DNA of 64,000 bases from NCBI GenBank assembly GCA_029945945.1, contig JAQSDM010000005.1, positions 372,001 to 436,000 of the forward strand, in the 5' to 3' direction. Below the pieces are notes generated by a model. It worked only from the letters and a program-made list of their open reading frames with translations, did not search any database and was not told the DNA's origin. Below, piece after piece: positions 33,620-43,196 of this stretch. Position numbers and translations under genes: made by a program. Source of the stretch: Algoriphagus sp. (GTDB taxonomy: Bacteria > Bacteroidota > Bacteroidia > Cytophagales > Cyclobacteriaceae). Within the stretch, counting starts at the first letter, position 1, and each line of letters opens with the position of its first letter.

Positions 33620-35299
33620 ATGAAAACCAAAGCAATAAGCATTTTACCGATGATCATCCTCTTGATTTTCGGTTCCCAATCGATCGCCCAGACTCCGGTT
33701 GGGAAGCGTCCCAACATCATCTTTATCATGTCCGATGATCACGCCTATCAGGCTATTTCGGCGTATGACAACAAACTTATTGAGACTCCGAATATTGACC
33801 GGATTGCAAAAATGGGGATGCTCTTTACCAATGCCAGCGTCACCAATTCAATTTGTGCGCCTTCCCGAGCGACTATTTTTACAGGGAAGCATTCCCATCT
33901 GAATGGAAAAATCGACAATCATTTTCCTTTCGATACGACCAATGTCACCTTTCCTCAGATCCTTCAGGAAGCCGGATATCAGACCGCAATGTTTGGAAAG
34001 CTTCATTTTGGAAACAGTCCCAAAGGATTCGACCAGTTTAAGATTCTTCCCGGTCAGGGTTCTTATTACAACCCTGACTTTATCACCAAAAATGAAGGCA
34101 ATATTAAAGTGGAGGGATATGTGACCGATATCATTACAGACATGACTTTGAATTGGCTGGAAGAAGAGCGGAATCCCGATCAGCCATTCATGTTGATGTA
34201 CTTGCACAAAGCGCCCCATCGCTCCTGGCTGATGGCCGAGCGGCATATGGAAGAATTTACAAACAAGACTTTCCCGGAGCCTTCGACACTTTTTGATGAT
34301 TATTCAGGTCGAACTCCAGCCGCTGCGGAAGCCGAGATGAATATCCTGAAACATATGGGCTGGTCCGGAGACAATAAGGTTTTTCCGGAGGTAATGGACG
34401 AATTGGGAATTGCAGAAATCGGTGTTGACAAAAGACGCTTTGAAAATGAGGTCGGGCGATTCAATCCTTCCCAAAAAGAAAACTTCATGGCATCCTATAC
34501 CAAAGTCAATGATAGGTTCAAAAAAGACTATCCTTCCATGACTCAGGAAGACAAAATGAAGTGGAAATATCAACGCTACATGCAGGACTACCTGGGTACG
34601 ATTCAGGCAGTGGATGAAAATGTGGGAAGGTTGATTGATTACCTGGAAGCCAATGACATGATGGAAAATACCATCATTGTCTATACCTCTGATCAGGGGT
34701 TTTACCTCGGCGAGCATGGCTGGTTTGACAAGAGATTCGTGTACGATGAATCCTTCAAAACTCCGCTTTTGGTGGCTTGGCCGGGAAAAACCAAACCAGG
34801 TACCCGATCCGATGAATTGGTTCAAAATCTCGATTTTGCGCAGACCTTTTTAGATGCCGCAGGTGTGTCGGCTCCAAGTGACATGCAAGGAGAAAGTCTG
34901 GTTCCGCTGCTTTCCGGTCAGCCTGAGAAGTGGACAAGAGATGCGGTTTATTACCATTATTATGAATATCCGGCTGAGCATATGGTCAACCGACACTATG
35001 CCATTGTGACCAAGGAGTACAAATTGATCCATTATTATTTTGTGGAAGATCAGTGGGAGCTGATTGTCCGGAAAAAGGATCCGCAGGAATTAACCAACGT
35101 CTACAACGATCCGGCTTACGCAGAGATTAAGCAGGAATTGCATGTCCGACTCGAAAAGCTCAGGGAAAAGTATAAAGACAATACTGACCTGAGTCAGGGA
35201 TACATCGATTTGTTGATGAATGATGTTGCCCAAAACAAGGTTTTTGGAGTCAGTCCTGCGAAAGGCGAAGAAATCCTGAAGCGGAGAAAGGAAAATTAA
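33620..35299 (+). CDS. S1-family sulfatase (first of tandem pair)
   Basis: A 559-residue exported sulfatase with signal peptide ending SIAQ (residue 24). The metal site starts with MSDD (D39, D40), and the C-x-P-S-R motif CAPSR has Cys79, to be converted to formylglycine, followed by TGK. Later metal and substrate residues are seen in TSDQGFYLGEHGWFDKR. It hydrolyses sulfate esters, most likely from a sulfated polysaccharide or glycosaminoglycan; the closest look is to the N-acetylglucosamine-6-sulfatase / iduronate-sulfatase group. It is a close paralogue of the next gene, from which it is separated by a terminator and about 190 nt. The maturase it needs (anSME or FGE) is not in the window. 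Confidence 0.92.
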   Translation: MKTKAISILPMIILLIFGSQSIAQTPVGKRPNIIFIMSDDHAYQAISAYDNKLIETPNIDRIAKMGMLFTNASVTNSICAPSRATIFTGKHSHLNGKIDNHFPFDTTNVTFPQILQEAGYQTAMFGKLHFGNSPKGFDQFKILPGQGSYYNPDFITKNEGNIKVEGYVTDIITDMTLNWLEEERNPDQPFMLMYLHKAPHRSWLMAERHMEEFTNKTFPEPSTLFDDYSGRTPAAAEAEMNILKHMGWSGDNKVFPEVMDELGIAEIGVDKRRFENEVGRFNPSQKENFMASYTKVNDRFKKDYPSMTQEDKMKWKYQRYMQDYLGTIQAVDENVGRLIDYLEANDMMENTIIVYTSDQGFYLGEHGWFDKRFVYDESFKTPLLVAWPGKTKPGTRSDELVQNLDFAQTFLDAAGVSAPSDMQGESLVPLLSGQPEKWTRDAVYYHYYEYPAEHMVNRHYAIVTKEYKLIHYYFVEDQWELIVRKKDPQELTNVYNDPAYAEIKQELHVRLEKLREKYKDNTDLSQGYIDLLMNDVAQNKVFGVSPAKGEEILKRRKEN

Positions 35300-35311
35300 C
35301 GATTCTGATTC

Positions 35312-35348
35312 AGTGGCCCGAGCGGAAGTTCGGGCTACTTTTTTTTTT
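35312..35348 (+). terminator. Terminator between the two tandem sulfatase genes
   Basis: A 10-bp stem AGTGGCCCGA / TCGGGCTACT (one G-T pair) with an 8-nt loop is followed by nine or more T. It separates the two sulfatase paralogues into distinct transcripts. Confidence 0.88.
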
Positions 35349-35485
35349 GAGTTTCCTCAGAATAATTCTTTGACTTGAAGAATCCTTTTTTCTTTTGACT
35401 AGCAGGATTCTTTATTTTCCGCAGGTGAAAAAAATATAGCAGCTTTTAACCTGTTAATCATAGCACCATTTAACCCGAAAAACCT

Positions 35486-37192
35486 ATGAAGAACCGAATT
35501 TCTCTACTCTTATCGACATTTCTGCTTTTGCTGACTTTCAGTTGTAAAACTGATCAGACAGAAAAAGAAGAGGCCAAAAGACCCAACATCATCTTTATCA
35601 TGTCCGATGATCACGCCTATCAGGCGATTTCAGCTTATGATAATCGATTGATAGAAACGCCAAACATTGATCGGATTGCAAAAATGGGCATGCTCTTTAC
35701 CAATGCCAGCGTGACCAACTCGATCTGTGCACCTTCCCGGGCTACGATCCTGACGGGGAAGCATTCTCATATGAACGGGAAGATCGACAACCATTTTCCT
35801 TTCGATACGACGAATATCACGTTTCCTCAGATCCTTCAAACCGCAGGTTACCAAACTGCTATGTTTGGCAAACTACACTTTGGGAATAGTCCCAAAGGAT
35901 TTGATCAGTTTAAAATCCTGCCTGATCAGGGTTCTTACTACAATCCTGACTTCATCACCAAAAATGACGGGAATATCAAAGTGGATGGTTACGTGACGGA
36001 TATTGTGACAGATATGACATTGGACTGGCTTCAGAATGAGCGAAAGGCAGATGCGCCTTTTATGCTGATGTACTTACACAAGGCTCCTCATCGGGAATGG
36101 CTTCCGGCCGAGCGTCATTTGGAGGAATACATCAGGAAAACTTTCCCTGAACCAGCCACACTTTTTGATGATTATTCAGGAAGAGGAACTGCTGCCAAAG
36201 AAGCGGAAATGAACCTGCTGAAGCATATGAACTGGTCAGGAGATTCCAAACTTTATCCCGAGGTACTAGATGAAATGGGTATTCCTGACGAGTCGGGTTG
36301 GGACAAAGCTGCCTTTGAACGTGAAGTGGGAAGACTGAATCCTGCTCAGCGGGCCAATTGGGATAAAGCCTACTTGAAAATGAATGAGGATTTCAAAATT
36401 GCCTATCCTAAAATGACCGAGAAGGAAAAAATGCAATGGAGATATCAGCGCTACATGCAGGATTACCTGGGAACCATTGCTTCGGTCGATGAGAATGTCG
36501 GTCGGTTGTTGGATTACCTGGAGGCAAATGGCCTGATGGAAAACACGATCATTGTCTATACTTCCGACCAGGGTTTTTACCTGGGCGAGCATGGCTGGTT
36601 TGATAAGCGCTTTATCTACAATGAGTCGTTTAAAACGCCACTTTTGGTTTCCTGGAAAGGAAAAGTTCAACCCGGAAGCAAGTCAGATGAACTGGTTCAA
36701 AACCTGGATTTTGCCCAGACATTTCTCGAAGCTGCCGGAGTCGCGGCGCCTGCGGACATGCAGGGAGAAAGTCTGATTCCAATTTTGACCGGAAACACTG
36801 AAAAATGGACCCGGGATGCAGTCTATTACCATTACTATGAATATCCGGCGGTGCACATGGTCAAGCGGCATTATGCCATCGTGACCAAAGAGTATAAGCT
36901 GGTTCACTACTATTTTGATGTAGATGAGTGGGAGCTGATCGACCGAGTGAAGGATCCGAATGAGATGAAAAATGTCTATGACGATCCTGCCTATGCTGAA
37001 ATCAAAAAAGACCTGCACGCCAGATTGGAAAAACTCAGAGAAAAATATGGCGACAGTTCAGAATTGAGTCAAAGCTATATTGACCGATATCTGGAGGATA
37101 TTTCGAAGAGGAGAGCTTTTGGAGCCAACCAGCAAAAGGTTAAAGAAATACTGGAAAAGAAAGGATTGCAACCCGCCTACAAGTTTGAGTAA
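35486..37192 (+). CDS. S1-family sulfatase lipoprotein (second of tandem pair)
   Basis: A 568-residue sulfatase. Unlike its neighbour it has a lipoprotein signal (LLTFSC, Cys20). The active site is the same: MSDD near 39-42, CAPSR with Cys81, and TSDQGFYLGEHGWFDKR. Over the first 200 residues after the signal it is nearly identical to the preceding sulfatase (for example NRIDRIAKMG-type stretches), so the pair arose by tandem duplication; divergence is greatest around residues 270-300 and at the C-terminus. Lipidation suggests this copy is membrane- or surface-bound and the other one free in the periplasm. Confidence 0.92.
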   Translation: MKNRISLLLSTFLLLLTFSCKTDQTEKEEAKRPNIIFIMSDDHAYQAISAYDNRLIETPNIDRIAKMGMLFTNASVTNSICAPSRATILTGKHSHMNGKIDNHFPFDTTNITFPQILQTAGYQTAMFGKLHFGNSPKGFDQFKILPDQGSYYNPDFITKNDGNIKVDGYVTDIVTDMTLDWLQNERKADAPFMLMYLHKAPHREWLPAERHLEEYIRKTFPEPATLFDDYSGRGTAAKEAEMNLLKHMNWSGDSKLYPEVLDEMGIPDESGWDKAAFEREVGRLNPAQRANWDKAYLKMNEDFKIAYPKMTEKEKMQWRYQRYMQDYLGTIASVDENVGRLLDYLEANGLMENTIIVYTSDQGFYLGEHGWFDKRFIYNESFKTPLLVSWKGKVQPGSKSDELVQNLDFAQTFLEAAGVAAPADMQGESLIPILTGNTEKWTRDAVYYHYYEYPAVHMVKRHYAIVTKEYKLVHYYFDVDEWELIDRVKDPNEMKNVYDDPAYAEIKKDLHARLEKLREKYGDSSELSQSYIDRYLEDISKRRAFGANQQKVKEILEKKGLQPAYKFE

Positions 37193-37202
37193 GGCGCAAG
37201 TC

Positions 37203-37236
37203 AAAAGCCCGGAAGGATCAACTTCCGGGCTTTTTT
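37203..37236 (+). terminator. Terminator after the second sulfatase (possibly bidirectional)
   Basis: A perfect 13-bp stem AAAAGCCCGGAAG / CTTCCGGGCTTTT with a 6-nt loop is followed by T's. It lies between convergent genes and has A's on its 5' side, so it may also stop the minus-strand PQQ dehydrogenase gene. Confidence 0.92.
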
Positions 37237-37310
37237 AATTTACTTCCCGATATTCAAGTTTGAAGGGGCAGTCTGTTTTTTCGCAACTTGAATAGTTAAA
37301 TATTTCTTTT

Positions 37311-38513
37311 TCAGAGCGGCATTATTTTAAATATTTTGCCTTCCGAATCATCATTGATCACATAAAGTACCTGATCAGGACCCTGAACAATATATCTGAA
37401 TCTGGTTATTTCTTCTGAAAATAATCGCTCTTCTCCAACGACTTTATTGTCTTTGATGACAAGCCTGTCGATGTGCATTCCTTTCAAGCAAGCTAAAAAC
37501 AAATTTCCCTTCCATTCCGGAATTGCATTTCCTGTATAAAATGTAATTCCACTCGGCGCAACTGAGGGATCAAAATAATAGACAGGCTGTTCCATTCCTT
37601 GCATTTGAGTTTTTCCGCCATTCACAGGATCTCCGCTGTATTCGATTCCATAGGAGATCGTTGGCCAGCCATAATCTTTGCCCGGTTTAATGATATTGAT
37701 CTCATCACCTGCATTAGGTCCGTGGTCACTTCCCCACAATTCTCCGGTGGTTGGATGGAAAGCAAGTCCTTGCGGGTTTCGGTGGCCGATCGTCCAGATT
37801 TCAGGCAATGCTTTTGGATTTTTTGCGTAAGGATTCCCCGGAGCTGGAGAGCCATCCTTTTTGATCCGTATTATTTTCCCAAGAGAAGAACCAAGATCCT
37901 GCGCTTTTTTACGGATTTCATCATCAAATCTTTCTCCCGTAGTCACGAATAGATAACCCGATTTGTCAAAAAGCATTCTTGATCCATTGTGATTGGGGCC
38001 TTCATATACCGGAGAGGCGCGATAGATAATTTTCACCTCTTCGAATTTCTTTTCATCCATCGAAAGCTTTCCTCGTGCTACAGAAGTCACTCCGCCTCCG
38101 GTTACCTGCTCCACAAAGGTCCAGAACACGAGGCGGCTTCTGACAAAATCAGGATCAAGTTTTACATCATACATTCCTCCATCACCTCTTAACCGTACTG
38201 ACGGGACATTGGCGATTGGTTGTCCCACGACTCCTGATTTCGAGACAAGTCGGATGTTTCCGGACTTTTCTGAAACGATCATTCTTCCATCAGGTAAAAA
38301 ATCTAATCCCCAAGGCTGCTGAAGACCAGTCGCAACCACCTGAAGTTTCACCTTAGTTTTGGATTGAACTCCGGCAACTCTTGTCTGCCCGGGGAATGCA
38401 GGTTTTTGGCCTGTTGAAATTGGAGGCAGGGTTTCTACAGCTGGTAATGTTTGTCCAAATCCGTCTGTAGCAAGGAGGACCAGTAAGACGAGTATTGTTA
38501 ACCTGTTTTTCAT
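37311..38513 (-). CDS. PQQ-dependent aldose sugar dehydrogenase (soluble GDH-type)
   Basis: A 400-residue exported beta-propeller with signal peptide ending DGFGQ (residue 21). The GSDH domain begins VVATGLQQPWGLDFLPDGRM and contains GPNHNGSRMLFD, IWTIGHRNPQGLAF and GSDHGPNAGDEIN, which match the PQQ- and calcium-binding loops of soluble aldose dehydrogenases (Asd/YliI type). It oxidises aldoses to lactones in the periplasm, passing electrons to a cytochrome or quinone. It is monocistronic, convergent with the sulfatase pair and divergent from the esterase gene. PQQ synthesis genes are not in the window. Confidence 0.9.
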   Translation of the reverse strand: MKNRLTILVLLVLLATDGFGQTLPAVETLPPISTGQKPAFPGQTRVAGVQSKTKVKLQVVATGLQQPWGLDFLPDGRMIVSEKSGNIRLVSKSGVVGQPIANVPSVRLRGDGGMYDVKLDPDFVRSRLVFWTFVEQVTGGGVTSVARGKLSMDEKKFEEVKIIYRASPVYEGPNHNGSRMLFDKSGYLFVTTGERFDDEIRKKAQDLGSSLGKIIRIKKDGSPAPGNPYAKNPKALPEIWTIGHRNPQGLAFHPTTGELWGSDHGPNAGDEINIIKPGKDYGWPTISYGIEYSGDPVNGGKTQMQGMEQPVYYFDPSVAPSGITFYTGNAIPEWKGNLFLACLKGMHIDRLVIKDNKVVGEERLFSEEITRFRYIVQGPDQVLYVINDDSEGKIFKIMPL

Positions 38514-38902
38514 TCTGAAAATTTACGGTTTCGATCACTCAGGTCAAAGATTTTCCGGGTTCACAGGCGGGTATTTTCTAAAAAGGACTTTTAAGGGCTC
38601 GAGATTTATTCAAGCCAAAATTGATCGGATCAAAATAATCCGAGGAAGAAAATTTGAGAACTATTGATGAAGGAGATACAAGGCGGGATTTCTGATTTAG
38701 GAGTTTTTTGCAAAGTTTACAGATAAACAAACTGGTGAAACTGGTTGGTAGAAAGGAGATCTTTTGATCGGCAGATGGTATCAATTCTGAAACTTGTAAA
38801 ATACGGTATCCGCAGGAAGAGCTGGCTCAAATAATGGAAAAGTAAAAGCAAGTAGCAGGCTTTGACAGGGAAACGTTAAATTCAAAAAACTAACTCAATT
38901 CT
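38514..38902. other. Divergent intergenic region, no gene recognised
   Basis: These 389 bases separate two divergent genes. On the minus strand a TTTG, 19-nt spacer and TAAATTTT just before the PQQ dehydrogenase ATG resemble a promoter, but it lies very close to the start codon. Nothing else stands out. Confidence 0.35.
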
Positions 38903-39772
38903 ATGAAAAATGTAGTGGTAATTGTCGGTTTATTCCTTGGTTTTCAATTGAATGCCCAGCAGGTAATTTCTTTATATCAGGGAAAAGCACCCGGTTCAGA
39001 ATCCTGGAACTGGGAGGAGAAAGAGACCACACCAATGCCAAATAATAGGATGTTGTACAATGTGGTGGAACCAACTCTGATTGTTTACCCGGCTCCAAAG
39101 GATAAGGCCAACGGAACTTCGGTGATCGTAGCACCCGGAGGAGCATTTCATATTTTATCCATCGATTCGGAAGGGATCGAAGTTGCCAAATGGCTGAATG
39201 AGCGTGGAATTACGGCTTTTGTTTTTAAGTACAGAGTGGTCAGAAGTCTTACTGACAATCCATTTCAGGAAATGATGCCATTGATGCAGGATTTTAAAAA
39301 ATTGGATGAAATCAATGCTCCCGTAGTAGAGATGGCCAAAAATGATGGAATTGAGGTGATGAAATATGTGAAAAATAATGCAGCGGAAATGGGACTCGAT
39401 CCGAATAAAATTGGTTTTATGGGTTTTTCAGCCGGAGGTACTGTTACGATAAGTGTAATGTTGAGTGCTCCCCAGGGGTTGAAACCAAATTTCATAGCTC
39501 CGATTTATCTGTATGCAAATGCTGTCCTTGGGAATGAAATGCCTGAAAAAATGACTCCTGCCTTTATAGCAGTGGCATCAGACGACCAACTGGGATTTGT
39601 ACCTCACAGCATTCAATTCTATGAAAAATGGAGTTCAGCCAAGCACCCAACCGAACTGCATGTCTATGAAAAAGGAGGTCATGGGTTTGGAATGGAAATT
39701 CAGAATACCTCTTCCGACCACTGGACAGTTGACTTTGAAAACTGGTTGCGAGGAAGAGGTTTTATCCAATGA
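38903..39772 (+). CDS. Exported alpha/beta-hydrolase (esterase, BD-FAE/acetyl-xylan-esterase-like)
   Basis: A 289-residue exported hydrolase with a signal peptide ending QLNAQ near residue 19. The oxyanion segment is VAPGGAF near 77-82, the nucleophile elbow GFSAGG puts Ser176 in place, an Asp is near 233 (ASDDQ), and the catalytic His is in GGHGFG near 264. This is the carbohydrate-esterase-like group that removes acetyl groups from polysaccharides or sugars. It lies in a region rich in sulfatases and sugar-oxidising enzymes, which fits a role in trimming substituted glycans. The substrate is not known. Confidence 0.87.
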   Translation: MKNVVVIVGLFLGFQLNAQQVISLYQGKAPGSESWNWEEKETTPMPNNRMLYNVVEPTLIVYPAPKDKANGTSVIVAPGGAFHILSIDSEGIEVAKWLNERGITAFVFKYRVVRSLTDNPFQEMMPLMQDFKKLDEINAPVVEMAKNDGIEVMKYVKNNAAEMGLDPNKIGFMGFSAGGTVTISVMLSAPQGLKPNFIAPIYLYANAVLGNEMPEKMTPAFIAVASDDQLGFVPHSIQFYEKWSSAKHPTELHVYEKGGHGFGMEIQNTSSDHWTVDFENWLRGRGFIQ

Positions 39773-39814
39773 TTTGGAGTAATAAATTACTGGATTTCCC
39801 TGTTCTTAAAAGGG

Positions 39815-39850
39815 AAAAAGCCTCTGATTTTAAATTAAAGGCTTTTTTTT
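39815..39850 (+). terminator. Terminator after the esterase gene
   Basis: A 9-bp stem AAAAAGCCT / AGGCTTTTT around a 15-nt, AT-rich loop is followed by T's. It lies about 45 nt after the esterase stop. Confidence 0.75.
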
Positions 39851-39871
39851 GGATTTTTACCTAAAATATAA

Positions 39872-41362
39872 ATGAGAATCGATTCGATCCATGAGATAGC
39901 TTCTACCATTGCAAAAAAGGAAAAATTCATTTCTTTGATTGGCATGCTGGGGTTGGTTGTGGGGTTATTGGTTTCATGTTCCCAAAATTCAACTCAAATG
40001 AAAGCACTTAGCATAAATCCGGAAGCGGTGGAGAAGCAACTTACTTTTGGCAATCAAGGTCATTTCCTCAATCACCGACAGGCTTTTTCGCCCAAGGATG
40101 AATGGCTGGCATTTGACGGAAGAAAAGAGGATTCAAAACTGGGAGAAAACGATCTCATTGGCCTGCTTCATATCAATTCGGGAGAAATCCTGGAGCTTTA
40201 TCGGGTTCCCGGACAGCAAATGTATGGCCCGGGTGCCGGCGCAGTAAGCTACAATCCCCAAAAGGAAGAAGTTGTTTTTATCAGGGGTTTGCTTTCGGCA
40301 GGTCAATCGCAGCCATACCATATCACGAGAAGGTCAGCAATAGGCCTGAATCTGAAGGATAAAAAATCTCCGGTAGTTTTTCATATGGATGCTCGGGATG
40401 TCACGCCCCCTTTTACTCCCGGAGCTTTGAGAGGCGGAACCCATGCTTATGGGTATAGTCAGGATGGGAACTGGTTAAGTTTTACTTACAATGACGAGGT
40501 CATAGAAAAGACTGCTGCTGTTAATCCCAAAATCAAAGACCTCAGAACCGTGGCTTTTATGGTTAGGGGAAAAGGCGTACAGGTAAGTCCTGAACCTGGC
40601 CGGCTTGAGGAGGAATTTTCAGGTTCGGATTTTGCGGTTTTGGGGGCTACGGTAGTTCCTTTTCCCAAACCCGGATCGGATGAAATCCAGAAAGCCTGTG
40701 AAGAAACCTGGGTAGGGAATGCCGGATACGTCAATTCTGATGGTGAAATAATCTACCGTGCCTTGACCTATTTGGGGGATGTGATCAGCCAGGAAGGCCA
40801 AGTGGTGACGGAAGTTTTCGTGACGGATATTCCCGAAGACTGGGACAGGAACTTAGGGGAACAAAATCTGGCAGGAACAGACGTTTCCCTGCCGGAAATG
40901 CCAAAGTCTTTTACCCAAAGAAGAATTACTTACACGGCTGACCGGAAATTTCCCGGAGTTCAGGGACCGAGGCATTGGTTAAGCAGCTCGAAAAACGGAG
41001 ACAGGATATTCTTTTATGCGAAGTCGGACGAAGGCATTGTGCAGGTTTTTGCAGTGTCTCCGGCTGGAGGTGATCCGGTTCAGATCACCCGAAACGATTT
41101 TTCTCCGGATACAGGTTTTAGCTTGAGTCCTGACGATAAATGGATTGCTTTTGGTCACCAAAACCAGGTTTTTCTCACCGATACAGAATCCGGGAATTCC
41201 TATCAAGTCGGGTCGGCTTCCCAACCTGATCAACCTGATCAACCTGATTTATGCAATATCAACTGGTCCTATTCAGGTAAAACACTGGCGTATAACAAAA
41301 GGGTAACTACAGATAGCGGAAGCTATTTTCAGGTGTTTATTTTAGATCCTTTTCTGGAATAG
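39872..41362 (+). CDS. DUF3748 (YidR-like) beta-propeller lipoprotein
   Basis: A 496-residue protein of the DUF3748 family, known from E. coli YidR, with TolB-like propeller repeats. Family segments are EKQLTFGNQGHFLNHRQAFS, PFTPGALRGGTHAYGYS and LSFTYNDEV. Here it has a lipoprotein signal with LLVSC (Cys36), preceded by a 24-residue N-terminal extension that contains KKEK; a start at M25 would leave a very short signal, so the long start was kept. The C-terminal region carries three copies of a 9-bp repeat giving PDQPDQPD at 41221-41250. The function of the family is unknown. In this neighbourhood a periplasmic carbohydrate-linked role is likely. Confidence 0.8.
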   Translation: MRIDSIHEIASTIAKKEKFISLIGMLGLVVGLLVSCSQNSTQMKALSINPEAVEKQLTFGNQGHFLNHRQAFSPKDEWLAFDGRKEDSKLGENDLIGLLHINSGEILELYRVPGQQMYGPGAGAVSYNPQKEEVVFIRGLLSAGQSQPYHITRRSAIGLNLKDKKSPVVFHMDARDVTPPFTPGALRGGTHAYGYSQDGNWLSFTYNDEVIEKTAAVNPKIKDLRTVAFMVRGKGVQVSPEPGRLEEEFSGSDFAVLGATVVPFPKPGSDEIQKACEETWVGNAGYVNSDGEIIYRALTYLGDVISQEGQVVTEVFVTDIPEDWDRNLGEQNLAGTDVSLPEMPKSFTQRRITYTADRKFPGVQGPRHWLSSSKNGDRIFFYAKSDEGIVQVFAVSPAGGDPVQITRNDFSPDTGFSLSPDDKWIAFGHQNQVFLTDTESGNSYQVGSASQPDQPDQPDLCNINWSYSGKTLAYNKRVTTDSGSYFQVFILDPFLE

Positions 41363-41536
41363 GAATTGGTGAAACGGAAATCTGAATATTGGTTTCTTTG
41401 CCAGTAGACGAATTTTCTTTAAGTACAGGGTTGGAAGACCGATGACTGAAGAAATTCAAGATCAAACGTTTTTCTGAATTTTCAATTGGTTAAACAAACT
41501 ACAGTCAAGATTGCGGTCATACATAAAAGGAAAATT

Positions 41537-43129
41537 TCAATTCCTGGCTTTCCTGCGTTCCATATACTCTAAAAAAAGCCGGATGTGTTTTTGATCCATT
41601 TCATCCGAATCCCCATAGGAAGCGCGCACCTCTTTCAATTTGGCATGTAGTTCCTCTCGGATAGCTGCATAATCAGCATCTTCATAGACGTTACGCATCT
41701 CGTTTGGGTCTTTTTCCAGATCATACATTTCCCACTCGTCGATGTCATAGTAAAAATGCATCAGCTTATATCGGGCGGTGCTGATGCCATAATGTCTTTT
41801 GACCATGTGGACTGCCGGATACTCGTAATAGGTGTAATAAACGGCATCTCTCCATTGATCCGAACTCCCATTAGCCAAGTTTTTAAATGACTCACCCTGC
41901 ATGGCATCCGGAATATCCACACCGGCAAAATCAAGGATAGTGGGAGCAAAATCCAGATTTTGAACCAGCTTATCAATGCTTGTCCCGGGTTTGATTTCTT
42001 TTGGATAGCGAATCAAAAGCGGTGTACGGAAGGACTCCTCGTACATGAATCTCTTATCAAACCACCCGTGCTCACCGAGGTAAAAGCCTTGATCGGAGGT
42101 ATAGATTATAATGGTGTTTTCGGCAAGTCCATTGGCTTCGAGGTAATCCAATAACTCACCAACCCCGTCATCCACGGACTTGATTGTTCTCAGGTAATCT
42201 TTAATGTAGGTGTTGTATTTCCACAAAGCCAGCTCTTTTCCTTGCAAATTGGCTTTGAGAAAAGCCTGATTTTTTGGTTCGTAAGCTGCATCCCAATCCT
42301 TCAATTGCTGTTCATTGAATCTCTTCAGGTAATCCAGCATCAGGGTAGGTTTGCCATCAGGATCTTCTTTCAATTTAAAATCGATCCCCCAATCTGCGTG
42401 GCCATCAATTTGCATTTCCTGCTCTTTGGCAGCTCTTCCACGATTGGAATAATCGTCAAAAAAAGTACTGGGCGGGTTAAAGTTTTTTTCATCATAGAGC
42501 GTCAGATATTCCGGAGCAGGCTGCCAATTTCGGTGGGGAGCTTTCTGATTGTAAACCAGCAAAAAAGGCTTGCTTTTATCTCGTTCTTCTTCCAGCCATT
42601 TCAAAGCATATTCAGTCGTAATGTCAGTCACATATCCTTCAAACCGCTTCATTTCTCCGTTTACGATGAAATCCGGATTGTAATAGTCCCCCTGTCCCGG
42701 CAAAACCATGGAATGGTCAAAGCCCTGAGGAAGACCGTCCAAATGAATTTTTCCGATCATGGCAGTAGCGTATCCCGCCTTTTGGAGCAGCTTGGCAAAG
42801 TTGTCCTGATCCCAATCAAAGGGTTGGATATTATCCACTTTCCCGTTGACAAAGCTGTGCTTGCCGGTCAGCACTACAGCACGACTTGGAGCACAAATCG
42901 AATTAGTGACCGTAGCCCGGGTGAAAATGGCTCCTTCTTTTGCCAACCGGTCTATGTTTGGGGTTTCATTAAGTCCATGACCATAAGCGCTGATTGCCTG
43001 ATAGGCGTGGTCATCGCTCATCATAAAAATGATATTGGGCCGATTTTGCACATTTTGTGCATGGGTTGAAACGAGTCCGACCGAGAACCAGATCAAAATT
43101 AAAATGGGTATCAATTTTTGATGATTCAT
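41537..43129 (-). CDS. S1-family sulfatase (third copy)
   Basis: A 530-residue exported sulfatase with signal ending STHAQ (residue 25), MSDD at 37-40, and CAPSR with Cys79 as the formylglycine site. TSDQGFYLGEHGWFDKRFMYEESF and the C-terminal YYTYYEYPAVHMVKRHYG are shared with the tandem pair, so all three are one paralogous family, although this copy has diverged more. It is on the opposite strand and follows a dipeptidyl-peptidase / aminopeptidase pair with a 67-nt gap, so it may be co-transcribed with them. It is probably periplasmic and acts on sulfate esters of a related glycan. Confidence 0.92.
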   Translation of the reverse strand: MNHQKLIPILILIWFSVGLVSTHAQNVQNRPNIIFMMSDDHAYQAISAYGHGLNETPNIDRLAKEGAIFTRATVTNSICAPSRAVVLTGKHSFVNGKVDNIQPFDWDQDNFAKLLQKAGYATAMIGKIHLDGLPQGFDHSMVLPGQGDYYNPDFIVNGEMKRFEGYVTDITTEYALKWLEEERDKSKPFLLVYNQKAPHRNWQPAPEYLTLYDEKNFNPPSTFFDDYSNRGRAAKEQEMQIDGHADWGIDFKLKEDPDGKPTLMLDYLKRFNEQQLKDWDAAYEPKNQAFLKANLQGKELALWKYNTYIKDYLRTIKSVDDGVGELLDYLEANGLAENTIIIYTSDQGFYLGEHGWFDKRFMYEESFRTPLLIRYPKEIKPGTSIDKLVQNLDFAPTILDFAGVDIPDAMQGESFKNLANGSSDQWRDAVYYTYYEYPAVHMVKRHYGISTARYKLMHFYYDIDEWEMYDLEKDPNEMRNVYEDADYAAIREELHAKLKEVRASYGDSDEMDQKHIRLFLEYMERRKARN

Positions 43130-43196
43130 AACTTTTGAATTATGGGTTTATCAGAAATCACATCAGAAAGGAACATTGAATAAGCAATCGTTTGGG

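Noticed and set aside
41221..41250. Three copies of CAACCTGAT inside the DUF3748 gene as a regulatory repeat.
   Set aside because: It is a short in-frame 9-bp repeat giving a Pro-Asp-Gln linker, and has no other sign of function.
42242..43069. A 275-codon open frame on the plus strand inside the third sulfatase gene.
   Set aside because: It is antisense to a gene with a full catalytic motif set, has no domain or plausible start context, and reflects codon bias of the minus-strand gene.
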